The notes beneath the pieces are model-generated. The model worked only from the letters and a program-made list of their open reading frames with translations. It was not told where the DNA came from and made no database searches. From positions 2,538,753-2,602,752 of the forward strand of contig NC_037674.1 in assembly GCF_003255815.1 (NCBI RefSeq): 64,000 nt of DNA, written 5' to 3'. How positions within the stretch are numbered: position 1 is the stretch's first letter; each line of letters starts with the position of its first letter. This document shows positions 10,517 through 21,363 of the stretch, piece after piece. Source of the DNA: Theropithecus gelada (taxonomy: Eukaryota; Chordata; Mammalia; Primates; Cercopithecidae). Both the position numbers and the translations under genes were made by a program.

Positions 10517-10897
10517 AAGCTATGGGCTGAGTCATGTCCCCTTTCAAAATTCATATGTTGAAGTGCTGACTCCCAGTACTTCAGAATGTAACTGTATTTG
10601 GAAATAGAGTCTTTAAAAAGGTAACTAAAATGAGGTCATTAAGATGGGCCCTAATCCGGTGTAACTGCTGTCCTCATGAGTAGCAGAGGTTAGGACACAG
10701 ACACACATGGAGGGTTGACCATGGGAAGACATAAGGAGTGGGCAACTGTCTACAATTCCAAAAGAGAGCTGCAGGAGAAACAACCCTACTGTCACCTTGG
10801 TCTTGGACTCCCAGCCTCTCAGAATTATTTCTGTTCTTTAAGGCACACCATCTGTGGTATTTTGTTATGGCAGCCCCAGCAAATTAATAAACCCTAA
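10517..10897 (+). mobile_element. MLT1-type MaLR LTR
   Basis: It begins with MLT1 wording ('tcaaaattcatatgttgaag') and ends with 'attttgttatggcagcccca'. The middle has 'aaatgaggtcattaagatgg' and 'taggacacagacacaca'. It is an ERVL-MaLR solo LTR of about 380 bases inserted in L1 ORF2 text. The short frame at 10715-10897 has no coding meaning. Confidence 0.85.
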
Positions 10898-11287
10898 CAT
10901 ACTATTGACAGAAATCAATCCTAGGGTGACTGTAGACCTAAAATCAAAACAGTAATGCTTCTAGAAGATTCTATAGATAATATCTTTATGACATGGGGGT
11001 ACTAAATGTCTTTTTAGAATAGAAAAAGTACTAGCCATAAGGAAAACATCAAATAGTTAGACTGTATTAATACGAAGTTCAGTTCAACAAAAAATACCAC
11101 TAAGAATGTTAAAAGGCAAGTCAAAGAAAGGGAGAATGTGTTTGTAAGGTGTATAAATAAAAAAGAGCCTTTTTCTATTATGTATGAAGAACCCCTATGA
11201 ATCATTAAAAAGAAAAAGCACACACAACAGAAAAATTAGCAAAAAATTTGAATAGACTCCTGGCAAGAGGAGATCTCAGTTTTGTAG

Positions 11288-11655
11288 TCAGATCAGACTT
11301 CTATAACAAAATACCACAGCCTGGGTGGCTTAAATGAGAGATGTTTTTCTCTAACAGTTCTGGAGGTTGGGAAGTCCAAGATCAGTAAGCCAGTTGACTC
11401 AATGTCTGGTGAGGGCTCTCTTTGTGACTTGTAGACAGCCACCTTCTTGCTGTGTCCTCACATGGCAGAGAGAGAGGGAGAGCTAGTGATTCTTCCTCTT
11501 ATAAGGACACTAATCCCATCATGGGGCCCTGCCCGCATGACTTCAACTAGCCCTGATCACCTCACAAAGATCCCCACATCCAAATACTATCACACTGGGG
11601 TTTAGGGCTTCAATTTATGAAATGCTGGGGAACACAAGCATTCAGTCCATAATAA
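11288..11655 (-). mobile_element. MLT1-type MaLR LTR, reverse orientation
   Basis: Read on the minus strand it opens with 'ttatggactgaatgcttgtg' and closes with 'ggctgtggtattttgttata'. Plus-strand landmarks are 'cagcctgggtggcttaaat', 'cagttctggaggttgggaag', 'ctgtgtcctcacatggcag' and 'cactaatcccatcatggggc'. It is inserted in the same L1 as the plus-strand MLT1 400 bases upstream. Confidence 0.88.
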
Positions 11656-12375
11656 GGGTTGATAAATATGTTAAAGGGAGCTCACTTTCAGTTCTTCAGG
11701 AAATACTAATGAAAGCCACCTTGTTACACAACCACAAGCCCACTGGAGTGGCTAAAGTTTATGAGACTGACAGCCGCAAGTCTTAGGAGATGCAACAACT
11801 GAATGTTCATGCACTACTGCTGAGAGTGCATCCTGTACAATCACTTTGAAAAAGTTTTATTTGTTAACTGCTTTGGTTGGAAATATGTAGGACCAATTGG
11901 ACCCAGCGATGCTAGTCCACATGCCCAAGAGGAATGTACCTGTGTGCAGGAACAGTCGAGGCTACAGAAACATTTATAGCAGCATTTTCATGATAGCCCC
12001 AAACCATATGCATTATACAGCATGAAAATGAATGAAATGTAGTGGCATACAATGTGGATGGATATCACAAGCATAATATTACTGATTGAAAAAAGCAAGA
12101 CACAAAACAATACAGACTGTCTAATTCCCTTTTTATAAAAAGTTCAAAAGCAGGAAAAACTTAAGTCTACTGTCAGAATTCAGATAGAAGTCACCTTCGG
12201 GGAGACGTGAAGGACTAACACCATCACAGGGCACAGGTGAGGATTTTGGTGTGCCACCAACATCCTGTTTCCTAACTTTTGTGCATTGTTTTGTGATGAT
12301 TTATGGGATTACTCATTTAAGTTTTCACACTTTATTGTAAGTGTTCCTCATTTCACCATTTAAAAAGTTAAAACT

Positions 12376-12684
12376 GAGCTGGACACAGTGGCTCACGCCT
12401 GTAATCCCAGCACTTTGGGATGCCGAGGCAGGAGAATTGCTTGAGACCAGGAGTTCAAGACCAGTATGGGCAGCAAAGAGAAACCTTGTCTCTACAGAAA
12501 GTAAAAATAAAACAATTAGCTGGGTATGGTGGCATGCACCTGTAGTCCTAGGAACTTGAGAGTTTGTGGTGGGAGGCTCATTTGAACCCAGAAGTTAGAG
12601 GCTGCAGTGAGCTATGATCTCATCACCGTACTCCAGCTTGGGTGACAGTGAGAACCTGTCTCAAAATAAAATAAAATAAAATAA
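12376..12684 (+). mobile_element. Full-length Alu, old (AluJ-like)
   Basis: Dimeric Alu starting 'gagctggacacagtggctca' and ending in a repeated AAAAT tail (about 12662-12683). High divergence and a long linker suggest AluJ. It lies just past the end of the L1. Confidence 0.9.
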
Positions 12685-12734
12685 GGGAAGAAGACTAACA
12701 TGTGATTCAGCATCTATTATATACTCTAATGTTG

Positions 12735-12840
12735 TTAGGCACATTCCACATCCCTCCTTTAGCCCTTTCAGCATTATTATCCATAATTTTGCAAATGATG
12801 AAACCAGCTTTCAGAGAGGGTAAGTGCATTATGTACCACC
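12735..12840 (-). repeat. MIR fragment
   Basis: 'agccctttcagcattattat' followed by 'gcaaatgatgaaaccagctt' and 'cagagagggtaagtgc' matches the MIR/MIRb core in the order seen when MIR is read from its conserved tail. Orientation is my best guess. Heavily diverged. Confidence 0.5.
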
Positions 12841-13194
12841 TATAAAAGGTAAAGGGAGCGTTAAATGCAATTTCTTTTCCAGTGCATACTGCCTCAGCTC
12901 AGTAATCCATTTAACCCCGTTCTTGCCTGAGCTTTGCTATTTTTAAAGATGGCAATTTAAATAATGAATAAGTATTTTAATATTTTGTAGGTCGTATTGA
13001 TACAGACTTAAAACATACACTATGTATATATTCGTGTTTATGCACATTCACATATTTGTATGTGAAAAACAAGGTCCAGTTATTTGAAAAGGCCACCTAA
13101 TTTTAAACATTTGAATGGTGGTATGAGATGACTAATGTTCAAATTATTTTTCCCTTTTTTATTTAGTGGCAAGTTCACGGGAAAATCAGGAGAT

Positions 13195-13335
13195 ATGGAT
13201 TATTATTTCTCTGTTCATGGTTTATCAGATAAATTTTGGAAAATCCTTTAGACTCCCTGTACTTTAATTTCTTCATTCCAAAAAGAGAAATTATACAACC
13301 CCTCCTCCCTCATAACACTGCTGTGAGAACATTGG
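13195..13335 (+). repeat. MIR fragment
   Basis: 'tttagactccctgtacttta', 'atttcttcattccaaaaaga' and 'cataacactgctgtgagaac' follow the MIR order 'cctcagtttcctcatctgtaaa' to 'agggttgttgtgaggat'. Diverged but in the right order. Confidence 0.5.
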
Positions 13336-13799
13336 AGCAGGAGCATACTAAGACTTTATTGAAAGCACCGCACTGTAGAAATGCAAAGAACCGCTAGAAG
13401 CTGAGGTATGGAATTTTGCAAGGATCCACATTGCTCCCACGTGCTTCACAGGAGCAATCATGAACAAGTAGAAATTTTTAACAATTTGAAAGATAAATGA
13501 ATCTGAAAAAGGGAAAGAGAAATGAAATTGTCTTTCTCTAGTCCATCTTCCAAATGAGAAAATGTGTTTCTGTGTCTTCATCTAAAAGCAAGTGAATCAC
13601 TACTTTGATATGTCTTGTGATTCTTGCAGAGAAGAGAGATAATAATCTAAAACTATATTTCTCTCTGAGTTCAAGTTGCTAAGTGGAATTGATGTACAGA
13701 ATGTTGCTGCTGAAATCAGTGGATACTTTGAACAAGTGTCTATGACATTTAAACTACATCCCAAGCATCTTGCAGGCACTTCTGGATAGTACAGTTCAC

Positions 13800-13965
13800 T
13801 TAATTCTAACACAGGAACCTAACAAGAGGAACCAGGATACTGTGGGCTTCATTTCAGAGAAGAAGAAACTGGGATTTGGAGCTGAAGTAACTGGACCAAG
13901 AGCAGATGGCAGGTGAATGACACACTCAGCACTTGAACTCAGATTTTCTGATTCCTATTTCAGGA
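13800..13965 (-). repeat. MIR fragment
   Basis: 'catttcagagaagaagaaac', 'tggagctgaagtaactggac' and 'caggtgaatgacacactca' match the MIR segment that reads 'gatgaggaaactgaggc ... gtaacttgcccaaggtcaca ... agtggca'. The flanks are unassigned. Confidence 0.5.
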
Positions 13966-14020
13966 TTATAGTCACAAGAAACTTTTGAAAACCATTTATC
14001 ACGTAGAAAAATAGATCCAG

Positions 14021-14059
14021 TGCTTTGCTTCTTGGCCTTTTGGCTAAGATCAAGTGTAG
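14021..14059 (+). pseudogene. RNU2: U2 snRNA 5'-end retropseudogene (39 bp)
   Basis: The sequence matches the first ~36 bases of U2 snRNA, including 'ggccttttggctaagatcaa' and 'gtgtag', then stops. It is flanked by a perfect 9-base direct repeat, 'tagatccag', at 14012-14020 and 14057-14065 (the last three bases of the insert overlap the repeat). There is no A tail. A 3'-truncated U2 copy with target duplication is a known L1-mediated product. The rest of U2, including the Sm site and stem-loops III and IV, is absent, so it cannot make a functional snRNA. Confidence 0.85.
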
Positions 14060-14175
14060 ATCCAGAGAAGGCAACCCACTGTTACAAGGACATTCTGGTG
14101 AATGCATTAATATTAATTAACTCAGAAACCTTTCCTCAGTTCAAAGGTCTGTGCTAGACAATCATGGAGTGCAGA

Positions 14176-14360
14176 TGAAAGAAAAGAAAGGAGGGAGGGA
14201 GGGAGAGGGGGAGGTAAGAAGGAAGGGAGGGAAGGAAGGAAGGAGGGAGGGAAGGAAGGAGGGAAGGAAGGAAGGAGAGAAAAGGAAAGAAAAGAGAAGG
14301 AAGGAAAGGAAGGGAAGGGAGGGAGGGAGGAAGGAAGGGAGGGAGGGAGGGAGGGTGGGT
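14176..14360 (+). repeat. Long GGAA/GGGA purine microsatellite
   Basis: About 185 bases made almost only of G and A, mostly GGAA, GGGA and AAAG units. The opposite strand is pure pyrimidine. The 107- and 78-residue open frames across it code only Lys/Arg/Glu/Gly or Leu/Pro/Ser/Phe repeats and are not genes. Confidence 0.95.
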
Positions 14361-15850
14361 TTCTGGACCTGGTTAAATAATCTGTTGGAAGATAGCATGA
14401 GATTTAGAGAAATCAGTAAAATTAATTATGATCCAAAGTATCAGAAATATTCATTAAATCACCAAACCTCTTAGACTGGATTCCTGTTGCATTAAAGGCT
14501 GAGACTCCAGCCTATGACTGACCTTCTAGGGTGTCCTACACAGATCTAACTCAATGGACTCACATCCTTCCCATGTCCAGGCCAAGTTTCCACTTAAAAA
14601 TTATTCTGTGAGTTAAGATCTTACTCAGCTCCAAAGACATCCCTAAAAATAGCTTCACACATTTATTATAGACTTCCTTTTCAACAAAATGTTAAAAACT
14701 CATTCTAAGAGAACCTCTAAAATTTACTTAACATTTGTTAACATTTTTATGATTAATATTTAAAAAGCTCAGATGAAATTAAAGAACATAATATAAACAA
14801 TACTTAGGAGAAATAAATCATGCTATTTATTTCTGTACAATAAACTAGTTTTCCCTCTAGTAACACTATGGATTTTCTCAATAGATTTACCTTTTCTTCA
14901 CTGTCTTCATTCAATATTAGCAACTAAGAGTGGATGCACATTTAATTCTTCAAATACACTGGAGGTTACAGCTCCATGTTAGACCAAATTAATTCTGTTT
15001 TTACATTGACTTTTGTTAAGTGCCATGAGCTAAACATGATTTGCAGAATGCATAGTTGCAACAACAGATATTGCAGGGCTTCATGTGTGGTCTGGACCTT
15101 ACCAACAGCATTCATGAAACAATAAATACAGTAAATTCCAATTAAAATATGAGATGTGTCTGGTAAATTATGAGGCTATAACCTTAATGGCCCTGTTGTT
15201 TTCTAACCGTATAATCCAGCTAATTGGTAGCTCAGGGACCAGCCACAAGCCCAATTACCTAAGTGAGATAAATTAATGCTTGTATTAAAGCTGAGAAGAT
15301 CCCGAAGGGACTTAGGAAAGACCTGCCCTTCAGGGAGGAGAACAAATGACTTCTTTGTAGATATCTGGAAGGGAACCTCGCAAGCTTTCACTGGTTGACC
15401 TTGTGGGAATTCACTAGCATTTATACACACAGAGGTACCTGCTCCTCTAGTGTATGCTGAAAAACACCAGCTTTCCAGCAAAATCTTCAGTGATACTTCT
15501 CTGGCCAAATCAGTCCCCAATCACACTTTCTTTCTCACTGCAGGGCCAAGTTTAACTTGCTTTTCTCTTCTCTGCACCTGCCACCTCCCACTCCATTCCT
15601 GAGGATGGTCCCTTCTTCAAAGACTGAAGCCAAAGTGGATATGATCTTCCCATTCCTGCTTTTCTTCTCTTCTAAAAATAAGCATATTTTTATTTAATTT
15701 AAACTATGCAGTGCTAATCTTTAAAGTGAATCAAAGAGAGGAAAATAAAATGACAAAATAAACTTATAAAAGTTAGACAAGGTTCCCAAACCTACAGATT
15801 TCTTGCAGCCTTCATCTCCAAACTACAGTCCTGACTCCCTTCTTAGATAT
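14361..15850. other. Unassigned sequence
   Basis: About 1.5 kb with no confident repeat or gene. AT-rich between 14590 and 15200. A 105-codon minus-strand frame at 15203-15520 has no recognisable motif. It could be unique intergenic or intronic DNA. Confidence 0.4.
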
Positions 15851-16264
15851 CTTAGTCCATTGGTATTACTCTAAAGGAATACCTGAGCCTGTGTAATTTA
15901 TAAAGAAAAGAGGTTTATTTGGCTCACAGTTCTTCAGGCTGTGAAGAAGCAAGGCAACAGCATGTGCATCTGGTGATGGCCTCAGGCTGCTTCCCCTTGT
16001 CATGAAAGGCAAAAAGGAGCTAATGTGTGCAGAAATCACATGGTCAGGGAGGAGGCAAGAGCGAGGGGGTGGTACCAGGCTCTTTGTAAAACCCAGTTGT
16101 CACAGGAACAAATAGAGTAAGAATTCACTCATTACTGTGAGGAGGGCACCAAGCCATTCATGAAGGATCCATCCCCATGACCCAAACACCTCTCCTTCAG
16201 TCCCACCTCTAACGTTGAGAATCAGATTTCAACATGAAGTTTGGGGACACAAACATCCACACTT
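15851..16264 (-). mobile_element. MaLR LTR (MSTD/MLT1A-like), reverse orientation
   Basis: On the plus strand the order 'aatttataaagaaaagaggt', 'ggctcacagttcttcaggct', 'caccaagccattcatgaagg', 'catgacccaaacacctctcc' and 'atttcaacatgaagtttggg' is the reverse complement of an MST/MLT1-type LTR. Length (about 414) is normal. No internal sequence is attached. Confidence 0.85.
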
Positions 16265-16508
16265 AACCAGATCTCCCTTCTCCTCAGATCCTTGTCCCCC
16301 ATCCCACCTTATTCCTCTACTTCCTCTTCCTGTCACTTTCCAGCAATGGGTTCAAAGGCTAGATTGAAGATCTTTTTTTTTTTTCATCTCCAGCTAGGTT
16401 GGCTCAGTAGCATGATTCTGTATATCAATATAAACCTCATGTATCTATCAGAGTCAACTTCAAAAGGCTCCATTGTTCTCCAAATGCAAAACTTTAAAAG
16501 ATGGCAGT

Positions 16509-16792
16509 GGTCGGGCGCGGTGGCTCATGCCTGTAATCCCAGCACTCTGGGAGGCCGAGGCTGGCGGATCACGAGGTCAGGAGGTCGAGACCATCCTGGC
16601 TAGCATGGTGAAACCCCATCTCTACTAAAAATATAAAAAATTAGCCGGGCGCAGTGGCGGGCACCTGTAGTGCTAGTTGGGAGGCTGAGGCAGGAGAATG
16701 GCATGAACTGGGAGGCGGAGCTTGCAGTGAGCCGAGATCGCGCCACTGCACTCCAACCTGGGCGACAGAGTGAGACTCCATCTCAAAAAAAA
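16509..16792 (+). mobile_element. Full-length Alu (AluY/AluSc-like) with 11-bp duplication
   Basis: Intact dimer with 'gagccgagatcgcgccactg' in the right arm and an A tail. The direct repeat 'aaaagatggca' flanks it at 16496-16506 and 16793-16803. It lacks the AluYR diagnostic bases found in two other copies here. Confidence 0.93.
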
Positions 16793-17099
16793 AAAAGATG
16801 GCAACGTTTGCATCTACAGTTCAGATGTAAGGTTAGGTCCAGTGGTTTAAATAGGAAGGGAACCTATGTGATATGATTTGAGAATGATTCTCATATAGGC
16901 TGTGCTCCCAACTGTATGTCACTTTTATTTCTTGGTTCTTAAAGTCACCCCTATGCATGAAATATAAATTTCTCCCTGAGGATTTATGCCTTATGTCTCC
17001 AGAGTGACATGGGGAAGAGAGACACCTATAACTGTTTAAGACAGTTCACCCCTCTTCCCAGAATATTTTCTCCCTAACTCCTAACTTTTACATGAGTAT

Positions 17100-18030
17100 G
17101 TCATACTACCAGAAATTTTGATTCAGTTGTCCAGAAGATGTTGGCACTGAAGTCCTTCGATTAGTTTCACACAGTAGTTAATTAAGGGTATTGGTCAAAA
17201 GGTGTCAAGTCAACCTCGATTATACCTTTCTCCCAACAGTCCAAGATTTAGTCAATTTTAAGTAAGTCCTGGAGATACAGTGTTTTTCAGATAGCCAACA
17301 TGTAGTCTAAGGTCACACTACTATCCATGACAACCCACTCAAGGGTATTTAGATTTACTTTCTGATCTTTGGTGTCATTGTCAATAACTAGAGGGGCAAT
17401 AGATGGGCCACAAAGCACCTGCATTTCTAATGGAGCAATATTCCATGGTCCACCTTCAAACATAGAAGCCAAAGAGACACAGGTCCCTCCAGTTTGGGAT
17501 TAATTGTTTCACAGTGATTTGGTAAAGTTGCATGGGCCATGTCACTGAGTTGTTGCAGCCTCAGTCACCGCTCCTGGCACATCCCAAGGCTTCTTGGATA
17601 TGTGGAGAAGCACATGCACGTGGATGGCCTGTGGGTCTGTGCACGTGAGAGCTGAGGCTGATAGCACCAGGCACAGCAGGATCAGGACAAGAAGCTGTGT
17701 TCACGTGAGCTTATTGTCTCCCTGGCTCACAGACAGGGTACAAACCCGGTAGCAGGTCAGATTGTCAGCTGCAGCCACTGTTTGACTTAGCCATTGTTGC
17801 TGGATCTAGGGAACGAAGAGAGTGTTAAGTGTCACCAACACCCATGGTCTAAGGTGTTTCCTCCCCAGTTTCCAGGGTCTTTGCTCCTCCTATACCATCT
17901 AAACATCGGCAGGTCCCATCCAGTTCCTGTAGTTTATCTTTTCTCCAGTCATCCACTTCTTCACCAGTCCCTTTTTCTGGAACCATCAGGGCAGAATTCC
18001 CACATTTTAAAATAGCTCAGTATGATTTTA
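17100..18030 (-). pseudogene. Possible decayed ERV-like coding remnant (minus strand)
   Basis: The minus strand carries a 61-codon open frame (17287-17472) whose end reads WVVMDSSVTLDYMLA, which resembles the segment around the immunosuppressive-type/heptad region of retroviral Env TM. Upstream on the same strand are a hydrophobic run (about 17620-17680) and a tryptophan/cysteine-bearing stretch, in different frames separated by stops. The cysteine motif expected just after this segment is not seen. The resemblance is weak, so this may be an ERV env relic or simply chance. No function is possible. Confidence 0.25.
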
Positions 18031-18394
18031 TATATCCCTACTCAAAGCAATGAGAGAAAATGGTCCTTTCTAGGGACAGCTGTATCCAGTGACCAAAGTG
18101 GTGTAAGGATCTAGAGGAAGTGAGAGAGGTAGAGTCAGAAACCATTCTGAATAAATTTTCTAGAAGGCATTCAGGTGCTCATCTCTACCAGACATAAAGG
18201 AATTTTGGGGGAACATGGTATGTCCATTAAATACATTGGTTCACTGATAGGTGGCCTTTGTGACAGAAGTGACCTTTGTGACAAATAGGTGGCCTTTGTG
18301 ACTGAACAAGGCCCAGAAAGCAGATAGCACCACACAACTGAGGATCAAGAGCCCCCGTGGCATGACTGCAGTTGGCGAGAGCAACACTATTAGC

Positions 18395-18606
18395 CAGATT
18401 TTCTAGACCTCAGCACTACTGCCACTTGGGGTCCAATAGTTCTGTTGGAGGAGCTGCCCGTGCATCGTAGGGTGTTTATCAGCATTCCTGGCCTCCACTC
18501 TCTTGGTGCAATTGCATCTCTTCTGCAATTGTGACAACCAAGATGGCTCCAGATGGTGCCAAATGTCCCCAGGGGAACAAAATAGCCCCTGGTGGAGCAT
18601 GTTGTC
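18395..18606 (+). mobile_element. MER5A (hAT-Charlie) DNA transposon
   Basis: The order 'cctcagcactactgccactt', 'gtagggtgtttatcagcatt', 'cctggcctccactctctt', 'gtgacaaccaagatggctcc', 'gccaaatgtccccaggggaa' and 'aaatagcccctggtgga' is the MER5A consensus end to end. Full-length (about 200 bp) and non-autonomous. The two minus-strand frames overlapping it are by-products. Orientation depends on the chosen consensus. Confidence 0.9.
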
Positions 18607-18889
18607 TGCATCAGCACTGTCCCCAGCGCCGAGGACACAGATCTGAAAGCTGCGGGAAGATGTGTACTGACAAACAGATCCTCTGAGCACGCTCTGCTAA
18701 AGCTAAATGTAGAGCGCCAAGGAGGGCTAGGGGCGCCACAAGGGCCAGACGTGGGAGGGACTAGAGGGCCAGGGTGTGCTCAGCTAGCTTAAAAAGGAGG
18801 AGATAGTTCTGTGCAAGGCCACAGATGTCACCTGTCCTTTCAGGAAACTGTCAGAAAAGACATCAAGGCAAAGGGAAAAGATCATGGCC

Positions 18890-19075
18890 TTAGGGTCTAA
18901 TCCCTGGGTTTGCGTTTTGCTTCCACAACACTAGGACAACTGTACAATGTTGGACAAGTGATTTAGCTCTTCTGAGCTTCAATGTCCTTATCTGAAATGC
19001 CCAGATAATAACCGTAGCTCCTGGAACCTGTGTCAGGGCTGTTCTATGATGAGATATGGTGAGTTGGTAACTGGC
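18890..19075 (+). repeat. MIR, near full length
   Basis: 'aatgttggacaagtgattta', 'ctcttctgagcttcaatgtc', 'cttatctgaaatgcccagat' and 'tgtcagggctgttctatgat' follow the MIR core in order. One of the better preserved MIRs here. Confidence 0.7.
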
Positions 19076-19079
19076 AACA

Positions 19080-20555
19080 ATACTTGGTAATTCAGGCCTG
19101 CTGGAACAATGCATGAGAAAAGTATAGAAAAGATGAAGCAGAAAGGGAGAGAACAAGAGCCTTTTTATGGTTTTTATTTTGCCGTGATGGCTGGGCCACG
19201 GGCAAAGTTCATGCATAGAAGATGTGGAACCATCTGTATTCTAGTAAGATTGGTCTGACAGCAGTGTGAGGAACAATTGCAGGAGGCAGGGCTATAGCTG
19301 GAGATTCAAGTCAGAAACCCCTGCCACAGTGTCGGCTTGGAAGTGACAGAGGCTGAGCAGAAGCAGTGGACGATGGGAAGGCAAGGAAGGGAGTGGTTCT
19401 TTGAAGGAAAAAATTGTCAGGATTTGGAGAAACACTTGATATAGACTATTAGGGCAAGGAAAAAGGGGGAGAGGGAGGCAGGGCCACAGAGGAAGAGAAG
19501 GGAAGAAAAACAGGAAAGTGAGAAAAACCCTGAGAGGCATCCATTAGATTTAGAATTAAGGGATCAGTTAGTGAACTTGGAAAAATCAATTTCATGAGAC
19601 TGAGACGCAAGCACGACTTCTCCCAAATAGCGTGTGTACGAACAACTATATTCGCCTCCTCCACCTGTCCCTGAGAATGTAAGCTATTCACGTAAATGCA
19701 CGCCCTCCACATTCCCATAAATGTGCCCCGTGTACCCAGAGCTCTCACCCTCCATTTTTACTGAATGAATAGTAAAAAATGTCAAGTCAATGTACAATTT
19801 TTAATGTCCATAATATTTAATTACCCATAGATATCAATTGAATCAGCAATCATTCATTGAACTGTTTCATTATTTGCTTTCTCACTAAGTTACACTCACG
19901 GTAAAGATGAGATTTTTTCAAATGGGATTTTTTAAAAAAATAATTTATCAGTCATTCTACCTAGAACAATGTAACACGAATGATAACACAAAGGTTAAAA
20001 CATCATTGAAAAATATTTTCAGACTAGCAGTTTGGTTGTGCTTAATATCTTTGAGGCAAGAAAAAACAGGGGCCTTAGAAGATACTTGCTGTGATCCTGT
20101 GTTTAAAATGGAATTAAACCAGAATTATGATGGAAACAAAAAATTCCACAGCTGCTTTTCTAACAGTTATATGGAGAAAAATCAACTATTAGCTTAACAA
20201 CTTCTTTCGATATCCAAAGCAATAAAATTACTATATTTAAACAAATTTAAATAGTGTTTAAAAATTACTTTTAAATCCCTTTCATAGGATTTGAAATAAT
20301 GGTTATACAAAATTTATTTAATTGGCATATCAGAAATAATTTATTTCTTTTAGATTCTTGTTGTAATGTTATTTAAAAATGTGCATGCTGGCAGTTTATA
20401 TATTTACTAGGGAATGCAATTTTCTTGCTATATTTAATGGATAAATAATTATTACTTGCATAGTGAAGGGAAGTATAAATCATTATCTCGAATAAATGAC
20501 AAACATTAATGTACTATCTGGGAAGAAAGTAGCATCTTTTTAAGTCTAATAAAAA
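19080..20555. other. Unassigned sequence
   Basis: No confident repeat or gene. 19340-19530 is purine-rich on the plus strand, giving Leu/Pro-rich frames on the minus strand. 19750-20540 is strongly AT-rich. The 96-codon plus frame at 19907-20197 has no recognisable domain. Confidence 0.4.
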
Positions 20556-20850
20556 TTGTGGCTCATGCCTATAATCCCACCACTTTGGGAGGCCGAGGTG
20601 GGCAGATCACCTGAGGTCAGGAGTTTGAGAGCAGCCTGACCAACATGGAGAAACCCTGTCTCTACTAAAAATACAAAAAAATTAGCTGGGCGTGGTGGCA
20701 GGTGCCTGTAGTCCCAGCTACTCGGGAGGCTGAGGCAGGAAGAGAATCGCTTGAACCCGGGAGGCGGAGGTTGCAGTGAGCCTAGGTCACGCCACTGCAC
20801 TCCAGCCTGGGAAACAGAGCAAGAATCCATCTCAACAACAGCAAAAAAAT
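20556..20850 (+). mobile_element. Alu (AluS-like), first ~10 bases missing
   Basis: It begins at 'gtggctcatgcctataatcc', so the first bases of the consensus are lost. Both arms and a tail of AAC/A runs are present. The 94-codon minus frame is the usual antisense-Alu frame. Confidence 0.92.
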
Positions 20851-21359
20851 CATTATTTGCTAAGAATGTATGTGCTATTGACTAATTCTATGTGGTTATC
20901 AGTAAGTGTATTTTGATCTGCAGATGTAAAGCAGTGACATGTTTTATGTCATTTGATGTGTCAGTTTATTTCTAAAGAGCAATTAAGGACTGTAGAATGA
21001 ATATTTTACTCACTATTCTAAAAGGTAGATACCAGACCCTAAGTCAAGCCTGTGTAGTAAGGCTGGTCTCCTTTGGGAGGTCGCTGCGGGCTGGATGTGT
21101 GCAGATGCTTTTCCCTAGATCACAGCTCCTGCCTCTCAGCTCTCACAGCCCATCCAGCCCACTCCTTTCCTGGATGTGTATATATATGAGAAATGCATGC
21201 ACACCCCCGTGGCATACACAGATAGCTCACTGCCAGGGCCTCGGGGTCTTTTGTGGGCCTTTCCATAATTATGATCCTCTCCCTCCCTCTACAAGTCACT
21301 ATTACTGATTTTGTGATAAATACTTCTCCATGCTTTTATTTGTAATTTAACCAACTATG
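20851..21359. other. Unassigned sequence
   Basis: No gene or repeat recognised. Contains a short TATATATA run at about 21180. Confidence 0.4.
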
Positions 21360-21363
21360 TATG

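Larger units (their letters stand above)
6850..12345 (+). mobile_element. Old L1 (L1M class), plus strand, multiply interrupted
   Basis: L1 ORF2 wording can be followed from about 6935 to the 3' end near 12345: endonuclease-region text ('attcatcaggaagacctgtc', 7055), 'tctgaccacaatgcagttgg' (7725), reverse-transcriptase text (8500-10080), 'ataaatgtactaggtcaattg' (10470) and C-terminal text near 11700-12000. All frames are broken. It is 5' truncated: I see no ORF1 or 5' UTR. Interruptions in order are MER2 (7262-7561), an Alu tail (8249-8359), a full Alu (9183-9476), an antisense L1 3' end (10084-10340), MLT1 (10517-10897) and an antisense MLT1 (11288-11655). Confidence 0.85.

Noticed and set aside
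14021..14059. Functional U2 snRNA gene
   Set aside because: Only the first ~36 bases are present. Sm site, branchpoint-downstream stems and snRNA promoter elements are missing.
14151..14474. 107-codon Lys/Arg/Glu/Gly frame
   Set aside because: Generated by the GGAA microsatellite. The minus strand gives the matching Pro/Ser/Leu frame.
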